This document shows positions 34,241 to 42,899 of a stretch of 64,000 bases of DNA, piece by piece. Source of the stretch: Ardenticatenaceae bacterium (GTDB lineage: Bacteria; Chloroflexota; Anaerolineae; Promineifilales; Promineifilaceae). Every line of letters starts with the position of its first letter. The first letter of the stretch is position 1. The position numbers and the translations under genes are program-made. Under the pieces are notes generated by a model. It was not told the DNA's origin. It saw nothing but the letters and a program-made list of their open reading frames with translations, and searched no databases. The stretch is taken from positions 62,001-126,000 of the forward strand of contig JACKBT010000003.1 in assembly GCA_020634415.1 (NCBI GenBank), given 5' to 3'.

Positions 34241-35842
34241 TTACTTGCCATTCTCCATTACGCTTCGATAAGTCCAATCGCCAACTTGAATCTCTTGATA
34301 CCACTCAACCCCTTTAGTATCTATATTTAGATCAGGTCGTGTGATTAGCCAATGCAAAACATCCGAGAAAGATACATTTTTGCTCTGAGATAACATCTTT
34401 TGGAAGGATGCCCAATTACTGACACTAACACTAGGTTCGGCTGGCAAAGGCATTGACCAGCGAAATAGTAGCAACCCGTAAACAGTTTCTATTTTCTCTA
34501 ACCATTTCGATAAAATTGATTTATCCTCAGTTATGAATTTCATATATTCATGGACTTTTTTGGTCTGTTCAGTTCCCTCTGTTAATTCTTTCATTTTATT
34601 TATTACTTCTTTGGGAGTAAGGGGAGGCAGTGAATATTTGCAGTCAATTACAAATACTCCTCTTGTATTTTGATCAATCAGTAAAAAATCAGGAGATTTA
34701 GATTGACCGTTGCCGTTAGTTAGCCTCGGCTCCCGTTCTAAGATAACATCTAGGCTTTGGAAGGCAGTTTCTACTTCATCTAAAAAGCATTGTTCTAGCC
34801 CGGTATTTATTTCATCATATATGCTTTTCCTGTCGGAATCCTTAGTCAAAATACGTGCGAGTATTAACTCAGGGTCAAGCATAGGAATATAAGAAGTCAA
34901 AAGAAATAATTGCCCATTGCCATTGTGTGCTCGAACAAAAGGTTTCTCCCTAATCGACGAGCGAAATACACTATCTGGATCAAAAAGTAAATCATCCAAT
35001 ATTGTTGAGGCTGAGACAAAAGATATATTGCTAATCTCGCACAGCCAGCTTGCCATCTCCTGTTTACTTGGATAAGTTACAATAATTGGTTCAGTAGTTC
35101 CTCTTGCTTGCTCTGCCCAACGCGAATACACACCATTAAGTAACAAGGCAGCAAAACAATGCCTAAAATCATTGAGGGTATATGCTCCCACTCTAGTTTC
35201 AGGCGGTACAGAAGGCCAGACAATTTCATTAGCCAGTTGATTTATAATTTTTTGGTGAAGCGAGTTTCCGCTTTGTAAAGATAAATTATCCCGCCAAGTC
35301 GAAAAACCAATTTTAAGCTCGTCGAGTGATATGTTTTCCAACTTATTTTCTAAATAAACCCCTTCAGAGACGACTTGAGTACGCCAAAAGAATGAATTTA
35401 AAGAAGACGGATACTTAAAGGTGAATATTCTATTATTTTCATCTACTTCTACATGAACTGGCCCCCTACCCCCATCCCACGCCATGTGATCAAGTGTTAA
35501 TTTGGCATAATCCATTCCCCAACTGAATAACTCTAAGGCTTCTCTAACCATCTGCTTAGGTGCAACATCCGGCAACAAAATTCGATAGCTTGGTTGCTTT
35601 GCTAACCACATAAGACAGAAGTCCAGACCTCTACACTCTGCTAATCTAGTTGCATGTGTGCTAATAATTGACATACTCCCATTGTCTGCTTCTTGATCGT
35701 TCAAAAGAATAAATCCCCCAAAGACTTTCAACAAGTAGAAAATGGCTTGTTCCTCTGGGCGACGCAAAAGCATGAATCGGTTATGCTCTTTATCCAAGAT
35801 ATTTTGTTCTGCATCTCTAACAATTTGAGATTGATTTCCCAT
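34241..35842 (-). CDS. Unrecognised protein with PD-(D/E)XK nuclease-like motif
   Basis: A 533-residue protein that I cannot assign to a named family. Near residues 380-402 it reads SPDFLLIDQNTRGVFVIDCKY, which fits the PD-x(n)-(D/E)xK core of restriction-type nucleases, with the flanking helix KEVINKMKE. The N-terminal 350 residues look mixed alpha/beta without a visible NTP-binding loop. The DNA is markedly more AT-rich than its neighbours, uses A/T-ending codons and contains no ACGGCCGT octamer, so it is probably acquired. It sits between the two halves of a molybdoenzyme operon and next to a VapBC pair. A defence role is possible but unproven. Confidence 0.55.
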   Translation of the reverse strand: MGNQSQIVRDAEQNILDKEHNRFMLLRRPEEQAIFYLLKVFGGFILLNDQEADNGSMSIISTHATRLAECRGLDFCLMWLAKQPSYRILLPDVAPKQMVREALELFSWGMDYAKLTLDHMAWDGGRGPVHVEVDENNRIFTFKYPSSLNSFFWRTQVVSEGVYLENKLENISLDELKIGFSTWRDNLSLQSGNSLHQKIINQLANEIVWPSVPPETRVGAYTLNDFRHCFAALLLNGVYSRWAEQARGTTEPIIVTYPSKQEMASWLCEISNISFVSASTILDDLLFDPDSVFRSSIREKPFVRAHNGNGQLFLLTSYIPMLDPELILARILTKDSDRKSIYDEINTGLEQCFLDEVETAFQSLDVILEREPRLTNGNGQSKSPDFLLIDQNTRGVFVIDCKYSLPPLTPKEVINKMKELTEGTEQTKKVHEYMKFITEDKSILSKWLEKIETVYGLLLFRWSMPLPAEPSVSVSNWASFQKMLSQSKNVSFSDVLHWLITRPDLNIDTKGVEWYQEIQVGDWTYRSVMENGK

Positions 35843-35925
35843 TTATTCACCCATTTTCCAGCCTGTAAAGGAATGTTTGTTCTCTTGGTTTGTGTTAATT
35901 GACTTGCGTCTGAATCTCAGGCACA

Positions 35926-36216
35926 ATGACGATTATGATAGAAATTGCACCAATTCAAGTAACTGATAAGGGGATTTGGATTCCCCGCCAATATTTATCT
36001 GATAGTGATGAGTTTGAGCTTGTACTGTCCGATACCTTTTTGCTTGTCCGTCCCAAGCTTTCTGAGGAGCCATTGCCTGAAGTTCAGGAACGCTTCCCTT
36101 GGATTGGCATTGCCGAAACGAAAGATCCAACGGCATCTGAGCGCTTTGAGGAAATTCTGGCAGAGGAAATAGATCGCCGCGCTGGTTGGACGCTTGACCC
36201 GGAACCCGAACCATGA
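35926..36216 (+). CDS. VapB-like antitoxin
   Basis: A 96-residue protein. The N-terminal segment IQVTDKGIWIPRQYL...FELVLSDTFLLVRPK resembles the AbrB/SpoVT swapped-hairpin DNA-binding fold common in VapB antitoxins; the acidic C-terminus would bind and inhibit the toxin. Its TGA overlaps the ATG of the PIN-domain gene (ATGA), the usual coupled arrangement. The start may be 35926 or the ATG at 35935. Such antitoxins repress their own promoter together with the toxin. Base composition is more AT-rich than the flanking molybdoenzyme genes. Confidence 0.75.
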   Translation: MTIMIEIAPIQVTDKGIWIPRQYLSDSDEFELVLSDTFLLVRPKLSEEPLPEVQERFPWIGIAETKDPTASERFEEILAEEIDRRAGWTLDPEPEP

Positions 36217-36623
36217 GTGCCTTATTAGACACAGGTTTTATTTTGGCTTTATTGTCTACCAACGATCCGCACCACGCAGCCTGTAAAGCTGTTATGGCGA
36301 ATGAGCGGTCTCCGCTATTGCCTACACCTGTTTTGCCAGAATTGGCATATATGACAATTCGGAACTTAGGCCATTCGGAATATATTTCTTTTTTGCGTTT
36401 TGCCTTAGCCGGGCGACCCAAACTGGTATTTGCCACTTCTGTTGACTTTGCTCGTGCCACTGACATCATGGAAAAGTATACAGATTCGCGCATTGATTTT
36501 GTGGATTGTGTGATTGCCGCGATGGCGGAGCGGTTGAACATTAGTCGTATCCTAACGGTTGATCAGAGACATTTTCGGCTGTTACGGCCGTTGCACATCC
36601 CCAGTTTCGACATTCTCCCCTAA
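36213..36623 (+). CDS. VapC-type PIN-domain ribonuclease toxin
   Basis: A 136-residue PIN domain with the acidic metal-binding residues D6 (LLDTGFI), E43 (PVLPELAYM), D95/D98 (RIDFVDCVIAAMAE) and D117 (LTVDQRHF). PIN toxins cleave tRNA or rRNA when freed from antitoxin. It is translationally coupled to the upstream antitoxin gene and ends 4 nt inside the convergent FeS/NrfD gene. The cassette sits between two genes expected to be one operon, so it probably inserted there. Confidence 0.85.
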   Translation: MSALLDTGFILALLSTNDPHHAACKAVMANERSPLLPTPVLPELAYMTIRNLGHSEYISFLRFALAGRPKLVFATSVDFARATDIMEKYTDSRIDFVDCVIAAMAERLNISRILTVDQRHFRLLRPLHIPSFDILP

Positions 36624-38317
36624 CTATTTGGTATCTCCTGCGGTGCCATGACAAAGGCATATTCGTACAGATAGAGGCCGATGAGGGTGAATAAACCGGC
36701 AGGAACGACGACAAATATGCTGGTGTTCAGAAAAACGGCCAAGAGGATGAGGGCCAGAGGCAGAACATGCCCCCCCAAGATGCTGCCGTACCAGAAGTGG
36801 TTTTTGTAACGACCGTATCGAATCTCATGTGACGCTTTAGCCGCCACCTCACTGGCATGAGGCACACCAAACTCTCCAGCCAGGGTGAGGAACAGATCCA
36901 AAATAAGGGTGAAGAAGAGGATGATAACGGCCGTAATGGCAAACTCTTGGCTAAACAATCGAGTGAATGACAACAACACGGTCAAACTGCTGCCAGCCAT
37001 AATCGCTTGCAGCAGCAAATGGAAAGGCAGCAGCGGACTTTGCCACATATCGCGGCCTTCGGCCTGGGCAAAGAGGAAAGCGGTGTAGGTAGCCACACCA
37101 ACAGCCAGCGGGAAGCCAAGCAAGAGCAGATACGGCCGTATATCCGTTGCCGTACCACCATTGATCCAACCAAAATGATCACCCATTTCCAGCAGCCACC
37201 ATAGGCCAGCCACCACACTAAAGGAGATGAGAAACACAGCGCCACGTGCCAGCCAACTGCGCCATTGGGGCCGGATTAAAATATAGAGGAATCGTTCAGG
37301 TCTCTCCAGGTCGTAAACGAGAAAAGCCGTGGTGAGGGCGATGAAAATGACGGAGATGAGGCTGGTGGCAACGGCCGTTAACCCATCATAACTAAACCAG
37401 CCAAAAATCGCGCCCAGCGTGAAAATCATCAACGCCCCTGAGCTAATCGCCTTAGTAACCAAGTAAGCAGGCACCGGCCAATGCCAGGGAATTTTATGCT
37501 GGGCATTGTAACCCACCTGCACCATATGCTCGGCCATCGTACCGCCAATTTGAATGGGGCCATGCCAGGGTTCCCCCTGCGGTTGGGGGGCACGCAGCTT
37601 CGCCCCCGAAAGGGTATGCTGCCGTGTTTTAGCACGCTTGGGCTTATGCTCTCCCCCGCCCCCCGCACCATGTCCATCCACAACATCAGCCCACATAAAC
37701 GTCTCGGGAAAACGTTCAGTAGCTGTAGGATGCAGGGAGACATCATTACCATTGATATAGAACAATTTGGGAGATGTACCCTGCTCTGGCTTGCGCACCG
37801 TCACTTTTTGAGTCGCCAGCAGTTGGCTGATTTGAGTATTGGGGTCATTCATATCACCCGCGATGATGGCCTGCTCAGGGCAGACCACAACGCAGGCAGG
37901 TTCCAGCCCAATTTCCACACGGTGGGCACAGTAGTGGCATTTGGCAGCCGTGTTGGTATTGGGATCAATGTGGATGGCATCATAGGGGCAGGCCTGCATA
38001 CAGGCTTTGCAGCCAATACAGGCACGATTGTCGAACTCCACAATGCCATCTTCCCGTTGGTACATGGCCTCGGTGGGGCAAATGCGCACACAGGGCGGAT
38101 TGGCACAGTGGTTGCACCGTGTCACCTGAAAGTGCCGATGCGTGTTGGGGAATGCGCCTTGCTCTACATATTTGACCCAGGTGCGGTAAACACCTAGTGG
38201 CACTTCGTTTTCGCTTTTGCAGGCAGTGGAGCAGGCATGGCAGCCGATACATTTGCGGTTGTCTATGACAAAACCATAATTTTTGGGAGTAACAGTCAGG
38301 GAGAGGTCAGTGGTCAT
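36620..38317 (-). CDS. Fused 4Fe-4S ferredoxin and NrfD/PsrC-like membrane subunit
   Basis: A 565-residue fusion of the electron-transfer and membrane subunits of a molybdoenzyme complex. Residues 1-190 are a PsrB/DmsB-like ferredoxin with 16 cysteines forming four 4Fe-4S sites (C23/26/29/33, C68/71/76/80, C100/103/106/110, C127/130/142/146). A linker follows, then eight or nine membrane helices from about 285 to 555 of the NrfD/PsrC/DmsC type, which exchange electrons with quinol. In many bacteria these are two genes. The natural partner is the catalytic subunit at 31285-34194, now separated by 2.4 kb of inserted genes. AAGGAAGGA precedes the ATG. Confidence 0.9.
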   Translation of the reverse strand: MTTDLSLTVTPKNYGFVIDNRKCIGCHACSTACKSENEVPLGVYRTWVKYVEQGAFPNTHRHFQVTRCNHCANPPCVRICPTEAMYQREDGIVEFDNRACIGCKACMQACPYDAIHIDPNTNTAAKCHYCAHRVEIGLEPACVVVCPEQAIIAGDMNDPNTQISQLLATQKVTVRKPEQGTSPKLFYINGNDVSLHPTATERFPETFMWADVVDGHGAGGGGEHKPKRAKTRQHTLSGAKLRAPQPQGEPWHGPIQIGGTMAEHMVQVGYNAQHKIPWHWPVPAYLVTKAISSGALMIFTLGAIFGWFSYDGLTAVATSLISVIFIALTTAFLVYDLERPERFLYILIRPQWRSWLARGAVFLISFSVVAGLWWLLEMGDHFGWINGGTATDIRPYLLLLGFPLAVGVATYTAFLFAQAEGRDMWQSPLLPFHLLLQAIMAGSSLTVLLSFTRLFSQEFAITAVIILFFTLILDLFLTLAGEFGVPHASEVAAKASHEIRYGRYKNHFWYGSILGGHVLPLALILLAVFLNTSIFVVVPAGLFTLIGLYLYEYAFVMAPQEIPNS

Positions 38318-38521
38318 CCTTCCTTCCTTTTGTGAAGACGGCCGTTTAAGATGCGATTATTATGTTACCGGACTTACCAGCAGGCAACCAATTTTACACA
38401 ATCATTACAGAGGTTCTCGCCACCACTACAACCATTTTTCACCCATTTCCGTATAGCACAGTGTAAACATAACAAACAGACACCTGACTAAGGTGTATCA
38501 ACACAAGGAGTGACAACGAAC

Positions 38522-38890
38522 ATGAGTATTATTGGTAATTTAATCTGGTTGATTTTTGGCGGTTTTTTGGCAGGCATTGGCTATATTCTCGGCGGGTTGG
38601 TTTTATGCCTCACCATCGTCGGTATTCCTTTCGGGATGCAGGCCATTCAATTGGGCGTATCAACAATGGCCCCCTTTGGCAAAGAGGTCAAAAACAACAA
38701 ACGCGCTGGCGGCCTGCTGAGCCTGATCTTTGATGTAATTTGGCTTTTAGTGGCTGGATGGGAAATTGCTATCGCGCATCTGGTACATGGACTGATTCTG
38801 GCGATCACGATTGTGGGACTGCCTTTTGCCAAGCAGCACTTCAAACTCATCCCCGCCGCCTTATTCCCCTTCAACTACGTTTTAGAGTAA
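38522..38890 (+). CDS. YccF-family inner membrane protein
   Basis: A 122-residue membrane protein made of two similar halves: SIIGNLIWLIFGGFLAGIGY...LTIVGIPFGMQ and LLSLIFDVIWLLVAGWEIAI...ITIVGLPFAKQHFKL. The duplicated IVGxPF motif identifies the YccF domain. Its function is not known. The ATG at 38522 is 11 nt after AAGGAG; a GTG at 38510 overlaps that site and is less likely. A strong intrinsic terminator follows. Confidence 0.85.
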   Translation: MSIIGNLIWLIFGGFLAGIGYILGGLVLCLTIVGIPFGMQAIQLGVSTMAPFGKEVKNNKRAGGLLSLIFDVIWLLVAGWEIAIAHLVHGLILAITIVGLPFAKQHFKLIPAALFPFNYVLE

Positions 38891-38913
38891 CAACTCTTTC
38901 ACAGCACCCATAA

Positions 38914-38944
38914 AAAATGCCCGGCAAAACCGGGCATTTTCATT
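38914..38944. terminator. Rho-independent terminator, probably bidirectional
   Basis: AAAATGCCCGG (38914-38924) and CCGGGCATTTT (38930-38940) with loop CAAAA form a GC-rich stem with an A-run before and a T-run after, between the convergent YccF and downstream reverse-strand genes. Confidence 0.85.
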
Positions 38945-38959
38945 TTAGAGCGTGCCAAC

Positions 38960-39349
38960 TCACTCTTCAAACTTAAAAATCTGTTCGCCTGGTTCGGCCA
39001 CCGTAAAGGTGGCGTTACAGGTGTTCACGTCCTGGCGTTCGGTTTCGGGGGTGGCATAGTAGATGGTGACGGCAATGTGGTAGCTGTTGGCTGGCTCTGA
39101 GTCGCGCAGGTGCATGGTGAGGCTGAAGTTGGGTGACAGCACTTCGATGACGTTGAGTGAACTGACCACTTTACCTTCTTCGTTGGTGATGGTGACTTCG
39201 AGAGACGGCCGTTCCCGGAACCGCGTCAACTCAAACCCCACCGCCACCCGCCGCTTATCCGGGTAAATATACAAACCCAACTGCCGCATCCGCACCTCCT
39301 CTGGCGGCAGCGGCCCCTCCATCGGATCATCAAAAAAAGTTACATTCAT
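38960..39349 (-). CDS. Hypothetical protein with a beta-sandwich-like pattern
   Basis: About 129 residues, no signal peptide. Alternating strands such as KRRVAVGFELTRF, SLEVTITNEEGKVVSSL and SYHIAVTIYYATPE suggest an immunoglobulin- or C2-like beta sandwich, but I recognise no family. The ATG at 39349 has GAGGGG 9 nt upstream; two alternative starts precede it. It follows the small membrane-protein gene by about a dozen nt, so the two are probably co-transcribed. Confidence 0.6.
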   Translation of the reverse strand: MNVTFFDDPMEGPLPPEEVRMRQLGLYIYPDKRRVAVGFELTRFRERPSLEVTITNEEGKVVSSLNVIEVLSPNFSLTMHLRDSEPANSYHIAVTIYYATPETERQDVNTCNATFTVAEPGEQIFKFEE

Positions 39350-39362
39350 AGTCATCAACCCC

Positions 39363-39701
39363 TCACCGGGTTACACAAACATTTCCCCTAACAGGCAAAG
39401 CCTCATTCGTCACCGGGTCAAAACATTGGCAGTAAGACACACCTTCACTGTCACCTTCCCACATCAGATAGCCGACCGAAGTGCGCAGGCAGCTTTCCAC
39501 ACTCAAGGCTTCACGCCGCCATTCAAAACCCACACCATTGGCATCTATCTCCTGCACCAAAAACAGACGCAAATAACTCTCCCCGCCAATACGCATCTCC
39601 CCATTTGTGGCCAACGTAAAGGCCACAAATGGGAAAGCCATCAGCACAAGCCAGAGTATGAAAAAGAGGAAATAGAACAAACGGCGTAACCAGCGTTTCA
39701 T
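39363..39701 (-). CDS. Small membrane-anchored hypothetical protein
   Basis: A 112-residue protein with an N-terminal membrane anchor (MKRWLRRLFYFLFFILWLVL) followed by an external domain with four cysteines (SCLRT, YCQCFDP, NVCVTR) that could form two disulfides. No family is recognised. It precedes the beta-rich hypothetical gene in the same direction with a minimal gap. No function is assignable. Confidence 0.6.
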   Translation of the reverse strand: MKRWLRRLFYFLFFILWLVLMAFPFVAFTLATNGEMRIGGESYLRLFLVQEIDANGVGFEWRREALSVESCLRTSVGYLMWEGDSEGVSYCQCFDPVTNEALPVRGNVCVTR

Positions 39702-39724
39702 CTTATATAGCCGACAATAACCGC

Positions 39725-41857
39725 TTATAACTCGCCATTAATCGCCGCAATATACATCTCTGTGGTGTACTCTTTAATCATGCGCCGCATACAGAACTTG
39801 GGGACATTAGAGCGAATGGTCTCGCGCATCACTTCAACCCAACCACGTGGAATATCATCCCGATCCCGATTGTAAAACAGAGGCACAATCTCATCCTCCA
39901 ACAGTCGGTAGAAAGATTCCGCATCGCTTTCATCTTGGGCATGTTCATTACCGTAATGATGTTCCGCACCAATGGCCCAACCATTCGCGCCATTGTACCC
40001 CTCTACCCACCAGCCATCGAGGATGCTCATGTTAGGGATGCCATTGAGGACGGCCTTCATACCACTGGTGCCGCTGGCTTCGCGGGGGCGGCGCGGCGTA
40101 TTCAGCCACAAATCCACACCTTGCGTCAGATAACGGGCCATGTGCATGTCGTAATCTTCAATGAAGGCGACACGCCCGCCCAGTTGATTGTGCTTGGCGA
40201 GGTTGTAAATCTGCTGAATGAGGGCTTTGCCCGGTTCATCGGCAGGGTGGGCTTTGCCCGCAAAGATTATTTGGACGGGGCGATGGGTGTCTAGCAGGAT
40301 GCGGCGCAGCCGATCCAGATCGCGGAAGATGAGGGTGGCGCGTTTGTAAGTGGCAAAGCGGCGGGCGAAGCCAATGGTGAGGGCTTCGGGATCGAGGAGG
40401 GTGCCACTGGTAAGAACTTGGGTGGGGTCATTACGGCCGTCTACCCACCGCCGCCGCACTCGTTCCCGCAAAAAGCCCAGCAGTTTCCGCTTCAAATGTT
40501 GATGCAAGAACCAAAGCTCCTCATCCGGCACATCATCCAGCCGCTGCCAGATGGCCGGATCATCTTGGCGCTCCTGCCAATCTGGACCCAGATATTTGTT
40601 GAATAGTTGATCAACCTCGCGGGCAATCCAGGTCATGACGTGAATGCCATTGGTTATGCCGATGATGGGCACTTCCGCAACCGGTTTGGTCGGCCAGACT
40701 TCTTGCCACATTTCCCGCGAGACTTGCCCGTGCAGTTGGCTCACGCCATTGCTCTGCCCGGCCGAACGCAAGGCTAACACAGTCATGTTAAAAGCCATGC
40801 CCCAATCCTCCTCGTGACCACCCAGGCTCAAGAATTTTTCGCGGCTGATACCCATTTCGTCCCAAAAACCACCAAAGTATTGGTCTATGAGATGAAAACC
40901 AAAGGTATCATGCCCGGCCGGTACGGGGGTATGGGTCGTAAAGACGGTGCTGCGACGCACTTCCCCGGCCGCCTGCTCAAAGCTTTCGCCACGAGCCACG
41001 CGCTCACGAATACATTCTAAGATGAGGAAGGCGGAGTGGCCTTCGTTCATGTGCCAGACGTTGGGGCTGATGCCGAGGGCGTGCAGGGCGCGAACGCCGC
41101 CTATGCCTAACATGATTTCCTGGCGAATGCGCATTTCGCTGTCTCCGGAGTAAAGGCGGGCTGAGAGTTCTCGATCCCAGGGATCGTTTTCATCTACGTC
41201 GGTATCGAGCAAGTAGAGGGGGATGCGGCCCACGCGCACATGCCAGATGCGGGCATGGACGGAACGGCCAGCCAGGTTGACGCTGATTTTGAGATCACGG
41301 CCGTTTTCATCCCGAACCGGCATAACGGGTGCCTGGCTCATATCCAACTGCTGATAAACAGCCTCTTGCCAGCCATGCGAAGGAATCCGCTGCCGAAAAT
41401 AGCCCTGGGGATACATGAAACCAATTCCCACAAAAGGCAGCCCTAAATCGCTGGCCTCTTTGGCATGATCGCCCGAAAGGATGCCCAAACCACCAGAATA
41501 GATAGGCAGGGAACTGTGCAGACCAAATTCAAAGGAGAAGTAGGCAATGGTCTTGTTAACCAAGTCGGGATAGGTTTGATGAAACCAGCTTTGCTCCACT
41601 TTCATAGCTTCATCAAACAATATCATGACTTTGTTGTAGCGTCTGATAAAGGCAGCATCATGGGCAACTGCATCCAGCTTCTCGGCACTGATTTCTTTGA
41701 GCATCTGCACGGGGTTGTGCTGGGTGCTGTGCCAAATAGGATAATCTAATCGCCGAAACAGCTCACGCGCCTCTGGGTTCCAACTCCACCAGAGGTTGTG
41801 GGCCAGTTCTGATAAGCGATTGATTTTTTCAGGAAGTTTTTCATCTAAGGGGGTCAT
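39725..41857 (-). CDS. glgP: Alpha-glucan (glycogen) phosphorylase
   Basis: A 710-residue GT35 phosphorylase of the short bacterial and archaeal alpha-glucan type. It releases glucose-1-phosphate from glycogen or maltodextrins using orthophosphate and PLP. Diagnostic segments are NLWWSWNPEARELFRRLD at the N-terminus, AYFSFEFGLHSSLPIYSGGLG, WHMNEGHSAF, TTHTPVPAGHD, ITNGIHVMTW, RFATYKRATLIF, and the PLP-lysine region REASGTSGMKAVLNG. The N-terminal DUF3417-like opening is usual for this subtype. It follows the ATP-grasp gene by 30 bp on the same strand. Confidence 0.93.
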   Translation of the reverse strand: MTPLDEKLPEKINRLSELAHNLWWSWNPEARELFRRLDYPIWHSTQHNPVQMLKEISAEKLDAVAHDAAFIRRYNKVMILFDEAMKVEQSWFHQTYPDLVNKTIAYFSFEFGLHSSLPIYSGGLGILSGDHAKEASDLGLPFVGIGFMYPQGYFRQRIPSHGWQEAVYQQLDMSQAPVMPVRDENGRDLKISVNLAGRSVHARIWHVRVGRIPLYLLDTDVDENDPWDRELSARLYSGDSEMRIRQEIMLGIGGVRALHALGISPNVWHMNEGHSAFLILECIRERVARGESFEQAAGEVRRSTVFTTHTPVPAGHDTFGFHLIDQYFGGFWDEMGISREKFLSLGGHEEDWGMAFNMTVLALRSAGQSNGVSQLHGQVSREMWQEVWPTKPVAEVPIIGITNGIHVMTWIAREVDQLFNKYLGPDWQERQDDPAIWQRLDDVPDEELWFLHQHLKRKLLGFLRERVRRRWVDGRNDPTQVLTSGTLLDPEALTIGFARRFATYKRATLIFRDLDRLRRILLDTHRPVQIIFAGKAHPADEPGKALIQQIYNLAKHNQLGGRVAFIEDYDMHMARYLTQGVDLWLNTPRRPREASGTSGMKAVLNGIPNMSILDGWWVEGYNGANGWAIGAEHHYGNEHAQDESDAESFYRLLEDEIVPLFYNRDRDDIPRGWVEVMRETIRSNVPKFCMRRMIKEYTTEMYIAAINGEL

Positions 41858-41887
41858 TTATTCGTCCTCGTTTTCGGGTTTGTTTTG

Positions 41888-42814
41888 TTACTTTGTTTTG
41901 TCAAAGTGGAAGAGGTGGCGGGGACGCAACGGCCGTTTAACCCGTTTAATAGCTAAAGCCACGATTTCATCCACACACCATTGGAATTGATCCGGAAACA
42001 TCAAGGTTTTATCTATGATGGGTGCGGGATTGTTGCTGTTAATGACATAAGGTTGGTCATCCTCAACCACAATTTCCACCATATTAATATCGTAAGCATA
42101 GGCTTTGGTAAGCGCCAGAGCCGTACTCACAAAATAATCATGTTGGGGGTGTGCAATGGTGGAAGTGGGCAGATAACGGCCGTCTTCCAGCGAATAATAC
42201 AACACCAACACCTGCTCCTGTCCTATCACAAAACAGTGCACATGCGTATCCGATTCAATGACTTCTTGCACAATCACCGTGCGCGTGCCACTTTCATCAT
42301 AGCGTTGAATCAACTCATCCACACTATTCACGCGATGCACTATGCGGCGGCCACCCGTGCGAATATCCTTAATAATGGCGGGCACACCTACGTAATCAAT
42401 AATCTCCTGCCACTCCAGCGGATATTTGAGATTACGGAAACTGTCCGCCACTACCTCTCGCTCAACATCTTTATTGGGCAAAGCCACCGTGCGGGGGGTT
42501 TTGAAACCAAATTTGTGAATCACAACTTGCCCCAAAAAACGATTGTCTAGCTGCCCGAGGAATGGATTGTTAATAATATCCACGCCAGCAATGGCCGCAT
42601 GTTGCAAAAATGCACGATAATAGGGAACTTCATGTGACATCCGATCAATAATGAGATCGTACAAACTAGGCTCATCCAAATTGGTGCTGCCCAGCTTAAT
42701 TAGCTCGGCAACCACATGCTTATTACTGCCGTTTACCGCCTCCATAAACGCAGACGGCCAATCCCATTCACGGCCAATCAACAGACCAATACGTTTTTGC
42801 TTTTTGTTACTCAT
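41888..42814 (-). CDS. RimK-like ATP-grasp ligase
   Basis: A 308-residue protein with an ATP-grasp fold: NRFLGQVVIHKFGFKTPRTVALPN, PAIIKDIRTGGRRIVHRVNS (ATP-binding lysine and glycine-rich loop), VIVQEVIESDTHVHCFVIG and the metal-binding INSNNPAPI near the C-terminus. ATP-grasp enzymes join carboxylates to amines or thiols through acyl phosphates; this group (RimK-like) often modifies proteins or makes short peptides. The substrate is unknown. The start at 42814 follows GGGAGAG. It lies between the HprK-like kinase and glgP in the same direction. Confidence 0.75.
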   Translation of the reverse strand: MSNKKQKRIGLLIGREWDWPSAFMEAVNGSNKHVVAELIKLGSTNLDEPSLYDLIIDRMSHEVPYYRAFLQHAAIAGVDIINNPFLGQLDNRFLGQVVIHKFGFKTPRTVALPNKDVEREVVADSFRNLKYPLEWQEIIDYVGVPAIIKDIRTGGRRIVHRVNSVDELIQRYDESGTRTVIVQEVIESDTHVHCFVIGQEQVLVLYYSLEDGRYLPTSTIAHPQHDYFVSTALALTKAYAYDINMVEIVVEDDQPYVINSNNPAPIIDKTLMFPDQFQWCVDEIVALAIKRVKRPLRPRHLFHFDKTK

Positions 42815-42860
42815 TCGGGTTTCTCTCCCTGGTGGAAAATCGTGGTAAATCAAACTATAC

Positions 42861-42890
42861 AACGTAAAACGTAAAACGTAAAACGTAAAG
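42861..42890. repeat. CGTAAAACG tandem microrepeat, copy 3
   Basis: Four direct CGTAAAA units between the ATP-grasp and HprK-like genes, with no opposing arm. Confidence 0.75.
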
Positions 42891-42899
42891 ATGAGATTT

